Notes: a model not told the origin generated them from the sequence alone. Shown: positions 1 through 5,765, counted from the stretch's first letter. The stretch is DNA of 9,592 nucleotides from DASPXY01 sp038227745 (GCA_038227745.1 JBBRPS010000380.1:1-9592), one strand, 5' to 3'. Translations and numbers: made by a program.

Positions 1-136
1 ATGTGGAGGCGGCGTGGCCGGAATACAACGAACGCTACGCCCACCCGTTTCAGTGGACATGGACTAATCCCCAGATGCGCCAGTGGTTCGCTCGACACGC
101 TCCCTAATTCCTTGCAGAACTTCCGCAGCGGGACAC
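1..136 (+). mobile_element. Right end of an IS630-family insertion sequence (partial)
   Basis: The segment carries the last codons of an IS630-type transposase (stop at 105-107), a short untranslated tail, and then what looks like the element's terminus at about 136. IS630 elements insert at TA and duplicate it, and IS630 itself prefers CTAG. Here the element-like sequence ends exactly at a CTAG (136-139), so the TA at 137-138 would be the target duplication. The interrupted PIN gene on the other strand becomes recognisable immediately beyond this point. The left end of the element and its matching terminal repeat lie outside the window, so it cannot be judged whether the whole element is intact. 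Confidence 0.68.
3..107 (+). CDS. IS630-family transposase, C-terminal end (5' end outside window)
   Basis: The frame is open from the window edge to a TAA at 105-107 and encodes the last 34 residues. The peptide includes YNERYAHPF and, a few residues later, TWTNPQMRQWFARHAP. This matches the C-terminal tail of IS630/Tc1-mariner type DDE transposases, where a conserved Y-N-x-x-x-A-H-P-F segment is followed by an aromatic stretch. The catalytic DDE residues would lie upstream, outside the window. It is the only plus-strand gene seen here, which fits an incoming element. Family assignment rests on this short tail only. Confidence 0.72.
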   Translation: MEAAWPEYNERYAHPFQWTWTNPQMRQWFARHAP

Positions 137-439
137 TAGCCCCATCGATTCGCCGTCGTCGCCGATTCGGGCGGCCAGTTCGATGTAGAGTTCCATTTCC
201 TCATCCCCTTCGCAGTCGCAGCGTTTCAAGATGCCGCCGTCAATTGCGGGGACGAGATCGATCGGCAGCACGATCAGCTTTTCGGGGTCCGCAGGGTCGG
301 GCTGGCGGTACTGCTGGGCTTCCCGCTCCACCGCGGCGGGGAGGTACCAGTCGTGACGCAAGGCGGTCAGGATCGGCACGAACCGGCCGCTGGCGTATAG
401 GTTGAGCGTTCCACAGGCATCGAGGATTACGGCCGGCAT
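104..439 (-). CDS. PIN-domain nuclease, 3' end cut off by IS630 insertion
   Basis: The 111-residue product begins MPAVILDACGTLNL, the first strand of a PIN domain with its catalytic aspartate (D7). An acidic helix (VEREAQQYR, E38/E40) and a GDDGE motif (D94, D95, E97) supply further metal-binding positions. PIN proteins normally run to about 130-160 residues and have a last strand with another aspartate. Here the PIN-like sequence stops near G100, and the final residues (V-S-R-C-G-S-S-A-R-N) are read from the IS terminus. The ATG lies 22 nt after the HTH-ImmA stop codon, so it is the last gene of that operon. In the family, PIN domains are Mg-dependent RNases, often TA toxins. This copy is probably inactive because its catalytic fold is incomplete. 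Confidence 0.7.
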   Translation of the reverse strand: MPAVILDACGTLNLYASGRFVPILTALRHDWYLPAAVEREAQQYRQPDPADPEKLIVLPIDLVPAIDGGILKRCDCEGDEEMELYIELAARIGDDGESMGLVSRCGSSARN

Positions 440-460
440 GGTGCGGCTCCCGTCCGTGAA

Positions 461-1678
461 TCAGGAGTGATCTGCCAGTAGCGAGGTCTCGAAGTCGGCC
501 TGCATTGAGCGGAGGTGACCTTCGGCGTCAACTTCCACGCTGAGCATTGACTCCTGGACCACCCGGCGGGCGTCCCAGACGTCACACCGCAGGTAGTTGG
601 CGAGTTCCTTTTCGCTCAGCTCGCCCCGCTCGTAGGCGTGGACGGCCAAAAACTTGTAACGCTCCGGGTAAGCTGGCTCTTGGCTGACTTCCGTGGTCAG
701 GTTGAGCCGTTTCTCCGCTTCTCGGACGGGCAGCCCCTTTTCCTTGAGCAAGTCCCAGGTGCCGGCCCGAAGCAACCCCAAACCTTCCAGCCGGAGGGCC
801 ATCGCCTCCATCGACACAAAGTAAAAGTGCTTGAGCTTGACCAAATCAGCAACCCGGAAATTGCCAGTGCTGTTCACGATCTCATTGAAGCGAAACCGAA
901 CCGAAGAGGCGGGCATCACGAAGCTCATGGCGAACGATTCGGCAAACCGCTCGTTCGCAGGCTTCCGGCCAGCGATGGTCAGGTAGTCGATACCGGCGGT
1001 ATACCGATCCACGATCAGGTGGGCGTACTCATGGGCGATCGAGGCCCGCTGCTTGTCGGCCGGGTGGACGCTGTTGATGAGCATGCAGCCGCCGAGGCCG
1101 TCCACGAAGATGTACATGCCCGCGAACATACGCGGCAGGCGGGCGAAGAAGATGCGGACGCCGACGTCCGACTCCAGCAGGGTGCGGATGTTCGGGATCG
1201 GCTGGTCGCCGAGGCCAAGCCGTTGGCGTTCGCGGTTTGCCACGTCCTCGGCCAGTTCGGTGACGTTCACCCGCTGGTTCAGTTCGACCGGCTGCGGGTA
1301 GTTGAGCCGCATCGGGGCCTTCATACGCCGTTCGAGGTCGAGGTAGTTCTCGACGAACACTTTGAACTCGCTGATGGCGACCCGCAGCTGGTCTGCCTCG
1401 GTCGGCTTCACCTTCTCGATGGCAGCCCGGAAGTGCGGCTGGAAGTCGGTCACCGGCTGGGCGGTGCGGACGAAATGGTGGACGGGCTGACCGTACAGCG
1501 CGGCCAGCTTCACGATCTCGGCGGGCTTGGCGGCCCGCTCCCCCTTCTCGATCGCAATGAACGTGGGGCGGCTCACGCCGATGTGCTCGGCGGCGACCTC
1601 TTGGGTGATCCCGCGAGTTTTGCGTGCTTCGGCCAACCGCTGGCCGATGATCCGCGGCGAGGCGGGTTCAGTCGTCAT
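461..1678 (-). CDS. XRE-type HTH regulator fused to ImmA/IrrE zinc metallopeptidase
   Basis: The product has 405 residues. Residues 11-66 form a classic XRE helix-turn-helix (RLAEARKTRGITQEVAAEHI, then GVSRPTFIAIEKGER). After a linker, residues 140-260 form an ImmA/IrrE zinc-protease domain with HEYAH (H216, E217, H220) and the downstream E-R-F-A-x-x-F-A segment whose E243 is the expected third zinc ligand. Proteins of this build usually bind their own promoter and cleave a repressor or antitoxin; some act as the antitoxin of a neighbouring toxin. The ATG at 1678 is chosen because AAGGAG precedes it by 7 nt and it overlaps the upstream stop codon as ATGA. An in-frame start at 1768 would add 30 residues with no HTH content. 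The PIN gene follows after 21 nt, suggesting a regulator-toxin unit. The peptidase substrate is unknown. Confidence 0.88.
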   Translation of the reverse strand: MTTEPASPRIIGQRLAEARKTRGITQEVAAEHIGVSRPTFIAIEKGERAAKPAEIVKLAALYGQPVHHFVRTAQPVTDFQPHFRAAIEKVKPTEADQLRVAISEFKVFVENYLDLERRMKAPMRLNYPQPVELNQRVNVTELAEDVANRERQRLGLGDQPIPNIRTLLESDVGVRIFFARLPRMFAGMYIFVDGLGGCMLINSVHPADKQRASIAHEYAHLIVDRYTAGIDYLTIAGRKPANERFAESFAMSFVMPASSVRFRFNEIVNSTGNFRVADLVKLKHFYFVSMEAMALRLEGLGLLRAGTWDLLKEKGLPVREAEKRLNLTTEVSQEPAYPERYKFLAVHAYERGELSEKELANYLRCDVWDARRVVQESMLSVEVDAEGHLRSMQADFETSLLADHS

Positions 1679-1884
1679 GGGGTGGCTCCTTGGGCTTTGG
1701 CCAACGAACGGGCGGGTGCGACCCACGGGAGGCCGCGGCGGTGTGCGTCTGCGATCAGGGCGCCCCATTCCCGCTGATACCGGCGGTACACCTCGACATG
1801 AGGTCCGAGTTCCTCATCCCGGGAGACGGCTTGGGTGGCATACAGATACCTCCGGAAGAATTTGGGCACACGTCCCGCGTCCAA
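1675..1884 (-). CDS. Unrecognised protein, C-terminal part, apparently frameshifted from the upstream ORF
   Basis: The only canonical start in this frame is a TTG at 1884, with no clear ribosome binding site. Reading further upstream in the same frame to about 1965 still gives protein-like sequence (for example VPEKQLQPIRAFHQQASRLA). This suggests it is the C-terminal third of the gene at 1940-2395, separated by a one-base indel. The visible part is rich in Arg, Tyr and Glu (FFRRYLYATQAVSRDEELGP; EVYRRYQREWGALIADAHRR), probably helical. Its TGA overlaps the ATG of the HTH-ImmA gene (ATGA), so the two are translationally coupled. I do not recognise a family. Confidence 0.5.
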   Translation of the reverse strand: MDAGRVPKFFRRYLYATQAVSRDEELGPHVEVYRRYQREWGALIADAHRRGLPWVAPARSLAKAQGATP

Positions 1885-1939
1885 CCCGGCAAGGCGACTG
1901 GCTTGCTGATGGAAAGCCCGGATCGGTTGCAGCTGCTTT

Positions 1940-2395
1940 TCAGGTACGTCTCGGATTGCGGAAAAGCTCCAGCATCTCTTCGACGCGCTTCAAGAAGTTG
2001 TCCGGAACGCCGCCTTCGCGGCAGTCGATTTGCAGGTACCCACGGACATGCTCCCAGGCGAAGTCGAGGAACGACCGGATGACTACTTCGAGGCTGGGGT
2101 TCGGTTCGCCAGCGGCGCCGCCTTGCAGCAACTGGGCGTACTCGCCGTTCCCGGTCCGGTTCACGAGATCGCGTAGCACCGCGGAGTCGTCCTCCAGCGC
2201 GGCTTCAAACAGTTGCTTGGGATCGACTCTTCGGGCCTTCCACTGACTGAAGACACGCCGAAGTGCCAAGTAGAACTGGTCCTGGAAGTCCGGAAAGATT
2301 TCGTCCGGCGACTCTCCGCACGCAACCCGATCTCTCAAAGGTTGCCATCGGCTGGCGGTCCGGGCATCGGGAAGAAGAGTTTCGTTCTCGGGCAT
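1940..2395 (-). CDS. Unrecognised protein, first gene of the HTH-ImmA/PIN operon (likely N-terminal part of a frameshifted gene)
   Basis: The product has 151 residues, beginning MPENETLLPDARTASRW and ending in a TGA at 1940-1942. No signal peptide or membrane segment is visible. It looks like a soluble helical protein with acidic and aromatic patches (DFQDQFYLALRRVFSQWKAR; SFLDFAWEHVRGYLQID). The adjacent +1 frame, open from 1989 to 1675, continues as plausible protein, so the ancestral gene was probably about 239 residues. A run of four A on the plus strand at 1962-1965 is a likely slip site, but a sequencing error is possible. A strong promoter lies 41 nt upstream. Being first in an operon with an HTH-peptidase and a PIN nuclease, it may be a partner or substrate of the peptidase; that is inference only. 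Confidence 0.62.
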   Translation of the reverse strand: MPENETLLPDARTASRWQPLRDRVACGESPDEIFPDFQDQFYLALRRVFSQWKARRVDPKQLFEAALEDDSAVLRDLVNRTGNGEYAQLLQGGAAGEPNPSLEVVIRSFLDFAWEHVRGYLQIDCREGGVPDNFLKRVEEMLELFRNPRRT

Positions 2396-2435
2396 TTCGG
2401 CCTACGACCAGCGCGGCAGGTTGTCTGTTAAAGCT

Positions 2436-2464
2436 AGGATAGCCGCGTGGATTTACTTTGTCAA
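2436..2464 (-). promoter_or_regulatory. Sigma70-type promoter of the unknown/HTH-ImmA/PIN operon
   Basis: On the minus strand a perfect -35 hexamer TTGACA (2464-2459) is followed by a 17-nt spacer and the -10 hexamer TATCCT (2441-2436). Transcription would start near 2429, giving a leader of about 34 nt before the ATG at 2395. The promoter overlaps the last codons of the truncated PIN gene upstream. No palindromic operator is obvious inside the leader. Confidence 0.72.
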
Positions 2465-2770
2465 CCGCGAATTGATATTTTTCAAACTGAAGTAAAGATG
2501 GTCGGCGTTCGGACAGGTTCGGGGATTGTGGAGGATTTGGTGCTCTCGTCGGTGTCCATCACCCTCGACGCCGCTGCCCGGCTTTGCACAAAAAAGAGCC
2601 AACTCGCTCAAGACGTGTGCGGAGGTGAATCCCTGAATATCCTGGTTGTCGATCCGCTCCAGAAGACGTTTGCATGACGACCCATATCTCGGGTCCGCGG
2701 AAACGAAGTAGACCGGGCAGTTGGCGTCAAGGAAGACGGCCGTGCCGGCAGGGATGGCGTCAAGCGTCAC
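2453..2770 (-). CDS. VapC-type PIN toxin, N-terminal half only; degenerate C-terminus
   Basis: The 105-residue ORF starts at a GTG (2770) that overlaps the antitoxin gene by 11 nt, the usual arrangement of a TA pair. The N-terminal half is PIN-like: VFLDANCPVYF holds the D-x-N motif (D15, N17), and FTSAHVLSELA holds the conserved glutamate (E56). After A58 the sequence stops resembling a PIN domain: it lacks the usual helix continuation and the two C-terminal acidic residues, and ends in a low-information tail. The protein is also short of the roughly 130-150 residues typical of VapC. It was therefore probably an RNase toxin that has been truncated by rearrangement or frameshift and is likely inactive. 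Confidence 0.68.
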   Translation of the reverse strand: MTLDAIPAGTAVFLDANCPVYFVSADPRYGSSCKRLLERIDNQDIQGFTSAHVLSELALFCAKPGSGVEGDGHRREHQILHNPRTCPNADHLYFSLKNINSRLTK

Positions 2771-2981
2771 GGGGCCCCCACGGTCCTTCGTCCGGATCGT
2801 TGAGCCAGCGGTCGAATTCTTCGAGGTCCCCCTTCCAAGGGACCAACCCGTACAGCCGCTGGACGGCGCCGCCGGTCGGATGGATGGTGATGGTAACCTT
2901 TTGCCCTTCGTGCAACGGCAGTTCGCAGGGGAGTTTCAGCACGCCGTTCTCATACACGGCCTCGATTTGCAAGCCTTCCAT
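2760..2981 (-). CDS. AF2212-like (DUF104) antitoxin
   Basis: The product has 73 residues. The N-terminal core IEAVYENGVLKLPCELPLHE followed by GQKVTITI is the signature of the AF2212-like/DUF104 antitoxins, small beta-rich proteins paired with VapC-type PIN toxins. The acidic, tryptophan-rich C-terminus (KGDLEEFDRWLNDPDEGPW) would be the toxin-binding tail. The ATG at 2981 is preferred over an upstream GTG at 3014 because GGGAGG sits 6 nt before it and the family begins here. It overlaps the following PIN gene. The antitoxin looks intact although its toxin does not, which is a common end state of a decaying TA locus. Confidence 0.82.
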   Translation of the reverse strand: MEGLQIEAVYENGVLKLPCELPLHEGQKVTITIHPTGGAVQRLYGLVPWKGDLEEFDRWLNDPDEGPWGPRDA

Positions 2982-3058
2982 CGACGGCCTCCCGGTGGAA
3001 CGATACACCTCCAAGGGACATTCTAGCAGACGGGCGGGCCGGGAACATCAGGGCGCCG

Positions 3059-3115
3059 AAAGGAGTTGGGACTCTTTACGCGATCTGGAATGGTGTAAAG
3101 ACTCCCGACTCCTTT
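3059..3115. repeat. 57-nt near-perfect palindrome (21-nt arms, 15-nt loop)
   Basis: The left arm is 3059-3079 and the right arm is 3095-3115. They are reverse complements at 19 of 21 positions and are separated by a 15-nt loop. Each arm begins or ends with AAAGGAGT/ACTCCTTT. It lies between the stop of a gene remnant and the antitoxin gene, with no ORF of its own. It could be a bidirectional terminator, but there is no long T-run on either side. It could also be a REP-like or miniature mobile palindrome. Its right arm runs directly into the direct repeat at 3111. Confidence 0.75.
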
Positions 3116-3186
3116 CCGCTCGCGCCTCACTTCCGCGACCTCGGCGCGCACTCGCGCACCAACTCCTCGTCGAGGATCTGGTCGGT
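3111..3186. repeat. Direct repeat, copy 1 (partner at 5691-5765)
   Basis: This block aligns with 5691-5765 with one single-base gap. It shares an exact 30-nt core (3146-3175 equals 5725-5754) and the flanking CCTTTCCGCTC. On the minus strand it encodes the end of a protein and about 16 nt beyond its stop codon, so similarity extends past the coding end. Confidence 0.8.
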
Positions 3187-3213
3187 CCCGGTCAGGTCCA
3201 GCCGTTTGCCAGT
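3127..3213 (-). pseudogene. 3'-end remnant of an unrecognised protein (copy 1)
   Basis: On the minus strand the frame ends at TGA 3129-3127 and encodes a tail containing LDLTGTDQ then ILDEELVRECAP and a basic C-terminus. The tail I-L-D-E-E-L-V-R-E-C-A-P is nearly identical to N-L-D-E-E-L-V-R-E-C-A-P in the second copy at 5706-5870. No start codon or longer homologous frame is found upstream; the DUF4058 gene ends at 3227, leaving no room for a whole gene. It is therefore interpreted as the stub of a larger gene. I do not recognise the parent family. Confidence 0.5.
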
Positions 3214-3226
3214 TTCGGGCCTTCTT

Positions 3227-3973
3227 TTACGCGGGTCCCTGCTGGCGGCCTTCGAGGACGTCGCGCCAGATCTCCGGCACGCCCCGGTAAGCTGCCTCGT
3301 AGGTCGGCTCGAGGGGCACCGAGACGTACGCGCTGAGATCGAGGAACAACGGCATTGTGGGCAGTGAATCGCCGACCGCCACGAACTCCAGATACGCCTC
3401 GGGCAACAGCCCCGCCATGTATGACGCCAACGTCAGCGGCTGGCTGGCTGGAGGCGCATTGGGCTCGTCGCCGTAGGCCTCCCAGATGATCTCGTGAATG
3501 CCGTCGGGGTCGTGTAGGCCGGGCGCAAAGAGATCGACGACGAGCAGGTGGATGCCCTGACGCAGGGCTGACTCGCACTTGCGCGCGAAGTCCTCAATGC
3601 TGCTCTCCCGATCTTTGTTCGCCGGCGACAGGATCTCCAGCAGGGCGACGATACGGTGTCCGCTGACGTGGCGGATCGTTAGCGTGCGGCGGATGGCGCG
3701 GGCGGCGGCGGCTTCCGAGGCGGCGACCTTGCGGCTGACAGATGGCGGTGCCTCGGTCAGGACGGCAACTCCGCCGCCGGCAAAACTGGGGGCGCTGCCC
3801 GCGTGGAGAGTGAGGGCATCGGTCAGGATCTGCCCGGCGTGCTGCTCCCCCTGGGCATAAAAGCCGCGCGGCAGCAGGCCGCCGTTGAGCGCGTTGCGCA
3901 GTTCGGTGATCCAGGCGTTATGGAAGTCGTGAAATGTGCCTGCACTGACGCGCGTCCAGTCATGAACCGGCAT
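3227..3973 (-). CDS. DUF4058 family protein
   Basis: The product has 248 residues and begins MPVHDWTRVSAGTFHDFHNA, a start seen in many DUF4058-type proteins of planctomycetes and relatives. The central segment HRIVALLEILSPANK followed by an acidic/basic helix (SSIEDFARKCESALRQG) and HLLVVDLF is the DUF4058 core. Its alternating strands and the E-I-L-S-P-A-N-K motif resemble a restriction-endonuclease-like fold, but biochemical function is unknown. The C-terminus (PLFLDLSAYVSVPLEPTYEA) also fits the family. The ATG at 3973 is chosen because the family starts there and a run of seven Gs lies just upstream as a possible ribosome binding site. It appears monocistronic and complete. Confidence 0.82.
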   Translation of the reverse strand: MPVHDWTRVSAGTFHDFHNAWITELRNALNGGLLPRGFYAQGEQHAGQILTDALTLHAGSAPSFAGGGVAVLTEAPPSVSRKVAASEAAAARAIRRTLTIRHVSGHRIVALLEILSPANKDRESSIEDFARKCESALRQGIHLLVVDLFAPGLHDPDGIHEIIWEAYGDEPNAPPASQPLTLASYMAGLLPEAYLEFVAVGDSLPTMPLFLDLSAYVSVPLEPTYEAAYRGVPEIWRDVLEGRQQGPA

Positions 3974-4002
3974 GGGCCAGCCCCCCCAAACGAGATGCTT
4001 GA

Positions 4003-4027
4003 ATTGTAGCCGACGCCGAACAGTCAA
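4003..4027 (-). promoter_or_regulatory. Possible promoter of the DUF4058 gene
   Basis: A good -10 hexamer, TACAAT, lies on the minus strand at 4008-4003, about 30 nt before the ATG at 3973. The nearest -35-like hexamer, TTGACT (4027-4022), is only 13 nt away, which is shorter than the usual 16-18 nt, so the element is weak or uses another -35. Confidence 0.33.
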
Positions 4028-4086
4028 CTGCAGCTGGCCAGAGGCGCGGCGCCCTCGCGGCGGAAGAGGAACAGATCGTAGCTCAT
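4024..4086 (-). pseudogene. N-terminal scrap of an unrecognised gene
   Basis: An ATG at 4086 opens a 20-codon frame starting MSYDLFLFRREGA, a beginning I associate with planctomycete cytoplasmic proteins of unknown function, then stops at TGA 4026-4024. The 55 nt before the ATG are unusually AT-rich for this window (around 4100-4145) and contain TAATAC, which suits a promoter region. No continuation is found downstream, where the DUF4058 gene begins. It may be the 5' stub of a deleted gene, or a chance ORF. Confidence 0.3.
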
Positions 4087-4155
4087 GGCAATCCCGGGAA
4101 ACAAAGGGGACGCATGTATTATTCCTATCCGAAAATACAGAAAATCCCTGTCCTT

Positions 4156-4192
4156 CGCCGGAACAGGACCCGCTACGGTGCCTGTTCCGGCG
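4156..4192 (-). terminator. Hairpin over the Shedu stop codon, possible terminator
   Basis: Plus-strand positions 4156-4167 and 4181-4192 are a perfect 12-bp inverted repeat (CGCCGGAACAGG and its complement) with a 13-nt loop that contains the TAG stop of the Shedu gene (4175-4173). On the minus strand the stem is followed after about 12 nt by a T-rich stretch (TTTTCTGTATTTT). The delayed and interrupted T-run makes it an imperfect intrinsic terminator; it could instead protect the mRNA end. Confidence 0.5.
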
Positions 4193-4928
4193 GTTTCGCG
4201 GACGCGGGCGGCGTCTCGCCTGGCGAAGGTGGGGTCCCCTCCGCTGCCTCCACTCCTTTGGTGGCTTCGGCTGCCAAGGCAGCCGCCGCGGCGACGACCG
4301 CGCTCTCGACCCTCAAGAGGGTGTTGAGCCGCACCGACAGCTGCCTCAGCAGTCCGTCGAACGTCAAGCACGTGACTTTTTTGTTGTTCACGGCAACCTT
4401 GTCGCTGCGCCAGCTCAGCCGTTGTCTCTCACCCTCGTCCAGATACTGGTCTCTGCCGATCACGAAGGCCGCCTCGTAGTTGATCTCATAGCGGCCGAAG
4501 CGCGCGAGCAAATCCGGGCTCGGGGAACGCCCGTCGAGCTTGTGAGCCCAGTCGATGATCTGGCTGTAACCGTGGTCGAACCGCCGCCCCCATTCCCGGG
4601 TGGCCTTCTTCCCCTGCTTCTGGAAGATGCTGTCGGTCTGTGCATCCTCGAACTCGACGAAGCAGTATTCGCCCGTGGCCCATTCCCCCACCACCAAATC
4701 GCAGGCGAAGTCGCCGAAAAGGTCGAATTCCCAGGCGATCCGGTCCACCCACCCGATTCGGGGATTGAACATGCCGAACAGGACCGCCAGGTGCGGGCGC
4801 GCCCGAAAGAACGGCAGCACGTCGTCGCGCTCGGACAGGTCGCCTTTGGCCGCCAGCCAGTCCCGTAAGTCCTCGAACTGCGTGCGGCAAAGGGGGTAGT
4901 CGAAGGCGATTGGGTCGAGTTTCTTCAT
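4173..4928 (-). CDS. sduA: Shedu (SduA, DUF4263) anti-phage nuclease-like protein
   Basis: The product has 251 residues. Residues 40-200 carry the SduA/DUF4263 pattern: an N-terminal acidic strand (FGDFACDLVVGEW, D77), then FVEFEDAQTDSIF (E92, E94), a W at 113, the helix YSQIIDWAHKLDG (Q123, W127), then VIGRDQYLDEGE and the closing CLTFDGLL. D77 with the E-x-E pair fits a PD-(D/E)xK-type nuclease core, although the usual catalytic lysine is a glutamate here, as I recall for some members. The last 45 residues are Ala/Pro/Glu-rich and probably disordered. Known Shedu proteins are single-gene antiviral nucleases, usually larger with an N-terminal sensor. Here the N-terminus is short and the start ATG overlaps the upstream gene's TGA (ATGA), so that neighbour may supply the sensing or control role. 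Confidence 0.8.
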   Translation of the reverse strand: MKKLDPIAFDYPLCRTQFEDLRDWLAAKGDLSERDDVLPFFRARPHLAVLFGMFNPRIGWVDRIAWEFDLFGDFACDLVVGEWATGEYCFVEFEDAQTDSIFQKQGKKATREWGRRFDHGYSQIIDWAHKLDGRSPSPDLLARFGRYEINYEAAFVIGRDQYLDEGERQRLSWRSDKVAVNNKKVTCLTFDGLLRQLSVRLNTLLRVESAVVAAAAALAAEATKGVEAAEGTPPSPGETPPASAKPPEQAP

Positions 4929-5500
4929 CCGACCCTGGCCCCGGCGCGATTGCGTTCCAGGAACAGGCGCAGCGTTTCCTCCCGCATGATATCGAGCAGT
5001 TCAACGCCCTGTGAAGGGAGGACCGTGACAAAGGCGCGCAAGTCCGGGCTGACGTGCAGCAGGTACACCGGCTCCTCCGGGCTGAGTCGTTCCGCCTGTT
5101 CGCGGGGCCAGGAACCCGGGTCGCGAATCAGGAGCCCTTCCAGGGCTGACCGCACGGCTTCCCGATCTGCGTCGGAAAGAGCGTCCAGGGCGGTACGGGC
5201 GCGGGGATTGACCTTGACCCTGGGAGCGAAGCTCGTCTCCAAGTGCTTCAGCACCCGCTCGCCGTTGGGATTACTTACCCAGATGAACGGCTTACCGTCC
5301 GTCGGTCCTGCATAGCCAGGATCGATCAGGCCGAGTTCCGCGAGCCGCTTCAAGGCAGCGGCCGTCTCCACGTCCTCGTCGGCGCCGTTTTGCAGAAGGC
5401 CGCGCTGCTTTAGGTGCCGCAGCATCCGAAGCATGGTGGGAGAGTCGATCTGCGCGGCCAGCTCCGAAATGGCCTCGTTGGGTACAATTTTGGCCGGCAT
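4925..5500 (-). CDS. Winged-helix plus RelE/ParE-like protein, partner of the Shedu gene
   Basis: The product has 191 residues in two parts. Residues 8-90 look like a winged helix: SELAAQIDSPTMLRMLRHLK, a second helix (TAAALKRLAELGLIDPGYAG) and a wing-like PFIWVSNPNGERVLKHLE. Residues 105-183 resemble the RelE/ParE fold: LSDADREAVRSALEGLL, a P-G-S-W-P segment, then E-P-V-Y-L-L-H-V, D-L-R-A-F-V-T-V-L and a closing helix ending ETLRLFLER. The domain reading is by pattern only. The ATG at 5500 has GGAGAG 5 nt upstream. Its stop overlaps the Shedu start, indicating one operon. It could sense a phage signal, autoregulate the operon, or hold the nuclease inactive; these are inferences. Confidence 0.7.
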   Translation of the reverse strand: MPAKIVPNEAISELAAQIDSPTMLRMLRHLKQRGLLQNGADEDVETAAALKRLAELGLIDPGYAGPTDGKPFIWVSNPNGERVLKHLETSFAPRVKVNPRARTALDALSDADREAVRSALEGLLIRDPGSWPREQAERLSPEEPVYLLHVSPDLRAFVTVLPSQGVELLDIMREETLRLFLERNRAGARVG

Positions 5501-5562
5501 GACAGCTCTCCGTTGGTGGCAACACCTCCAGGCACGCCCTTCCCTGATTGGGTACTGATGTT

Positions 5563-5592
5563 ATCCTACCCGCTGACCGCTCCAGATTACAA
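5563..5592 (-). promoter_or_regulatory. Possible promoter of the Shedu operon
   Basis: On the minus strand TTGTAA (5592-5587) and TAGGAT (5568-5563) are separated by 18 nt, about 63 nt upstream of the ATG at 5500. Each hexamer matches the sigma70 consensus at four positions. No stronger candidate is seen between the remnant at 5706 and the gene. Confidence 0.4.
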
Positions 5593-5690
5593 CCATCCTT
5601 GCCACGGGGCAGCATGAGACGACGGGCCGACGGAGGGTTACCCCCGCCGCCGACGCGGCCGAGCCCTGAACTGTCCCGAGCCCTGCGACC

Positions 5691-5765
5691 CCTTTCCGCT
5701 CCCGCTTACTTCCGCAATTTTGGGGCGCACTCGCGCACCAACTCCTCGTCGAGGTTCTGGTTGGT
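5691..5765. repeat. Direct repeat, copy 2 (partner at 3111-3186)
   Basis: This is the second copy of the gene-end repeat, with the exact 30-nt core at 5725-5754. It differs from copy 1 by scattered substitutions and one base gap. The palindrome found beside copy 1 is absent here; the sequence beyond CCTTTCCGCTC is unrelated. Confidence 0.8.

Noticed and set aside
638..1777. Plus-strand open frame of 379 codons antisense to the HTH-ImmA gene
   Set aside because: It is a shadow of the real gene; no family motifs, while the minus strand has a textbook HTH and HEYAH.
3973..4027. Upstream TTG start that would lengthen the DUF4058 protein by 18 residues
   Set aside because: The family begins at M-P-V-H-D-W-T-R-V, a G-rich ribosome binding site precedes that ATG, and a -10-like TACAAT lies within the extension.
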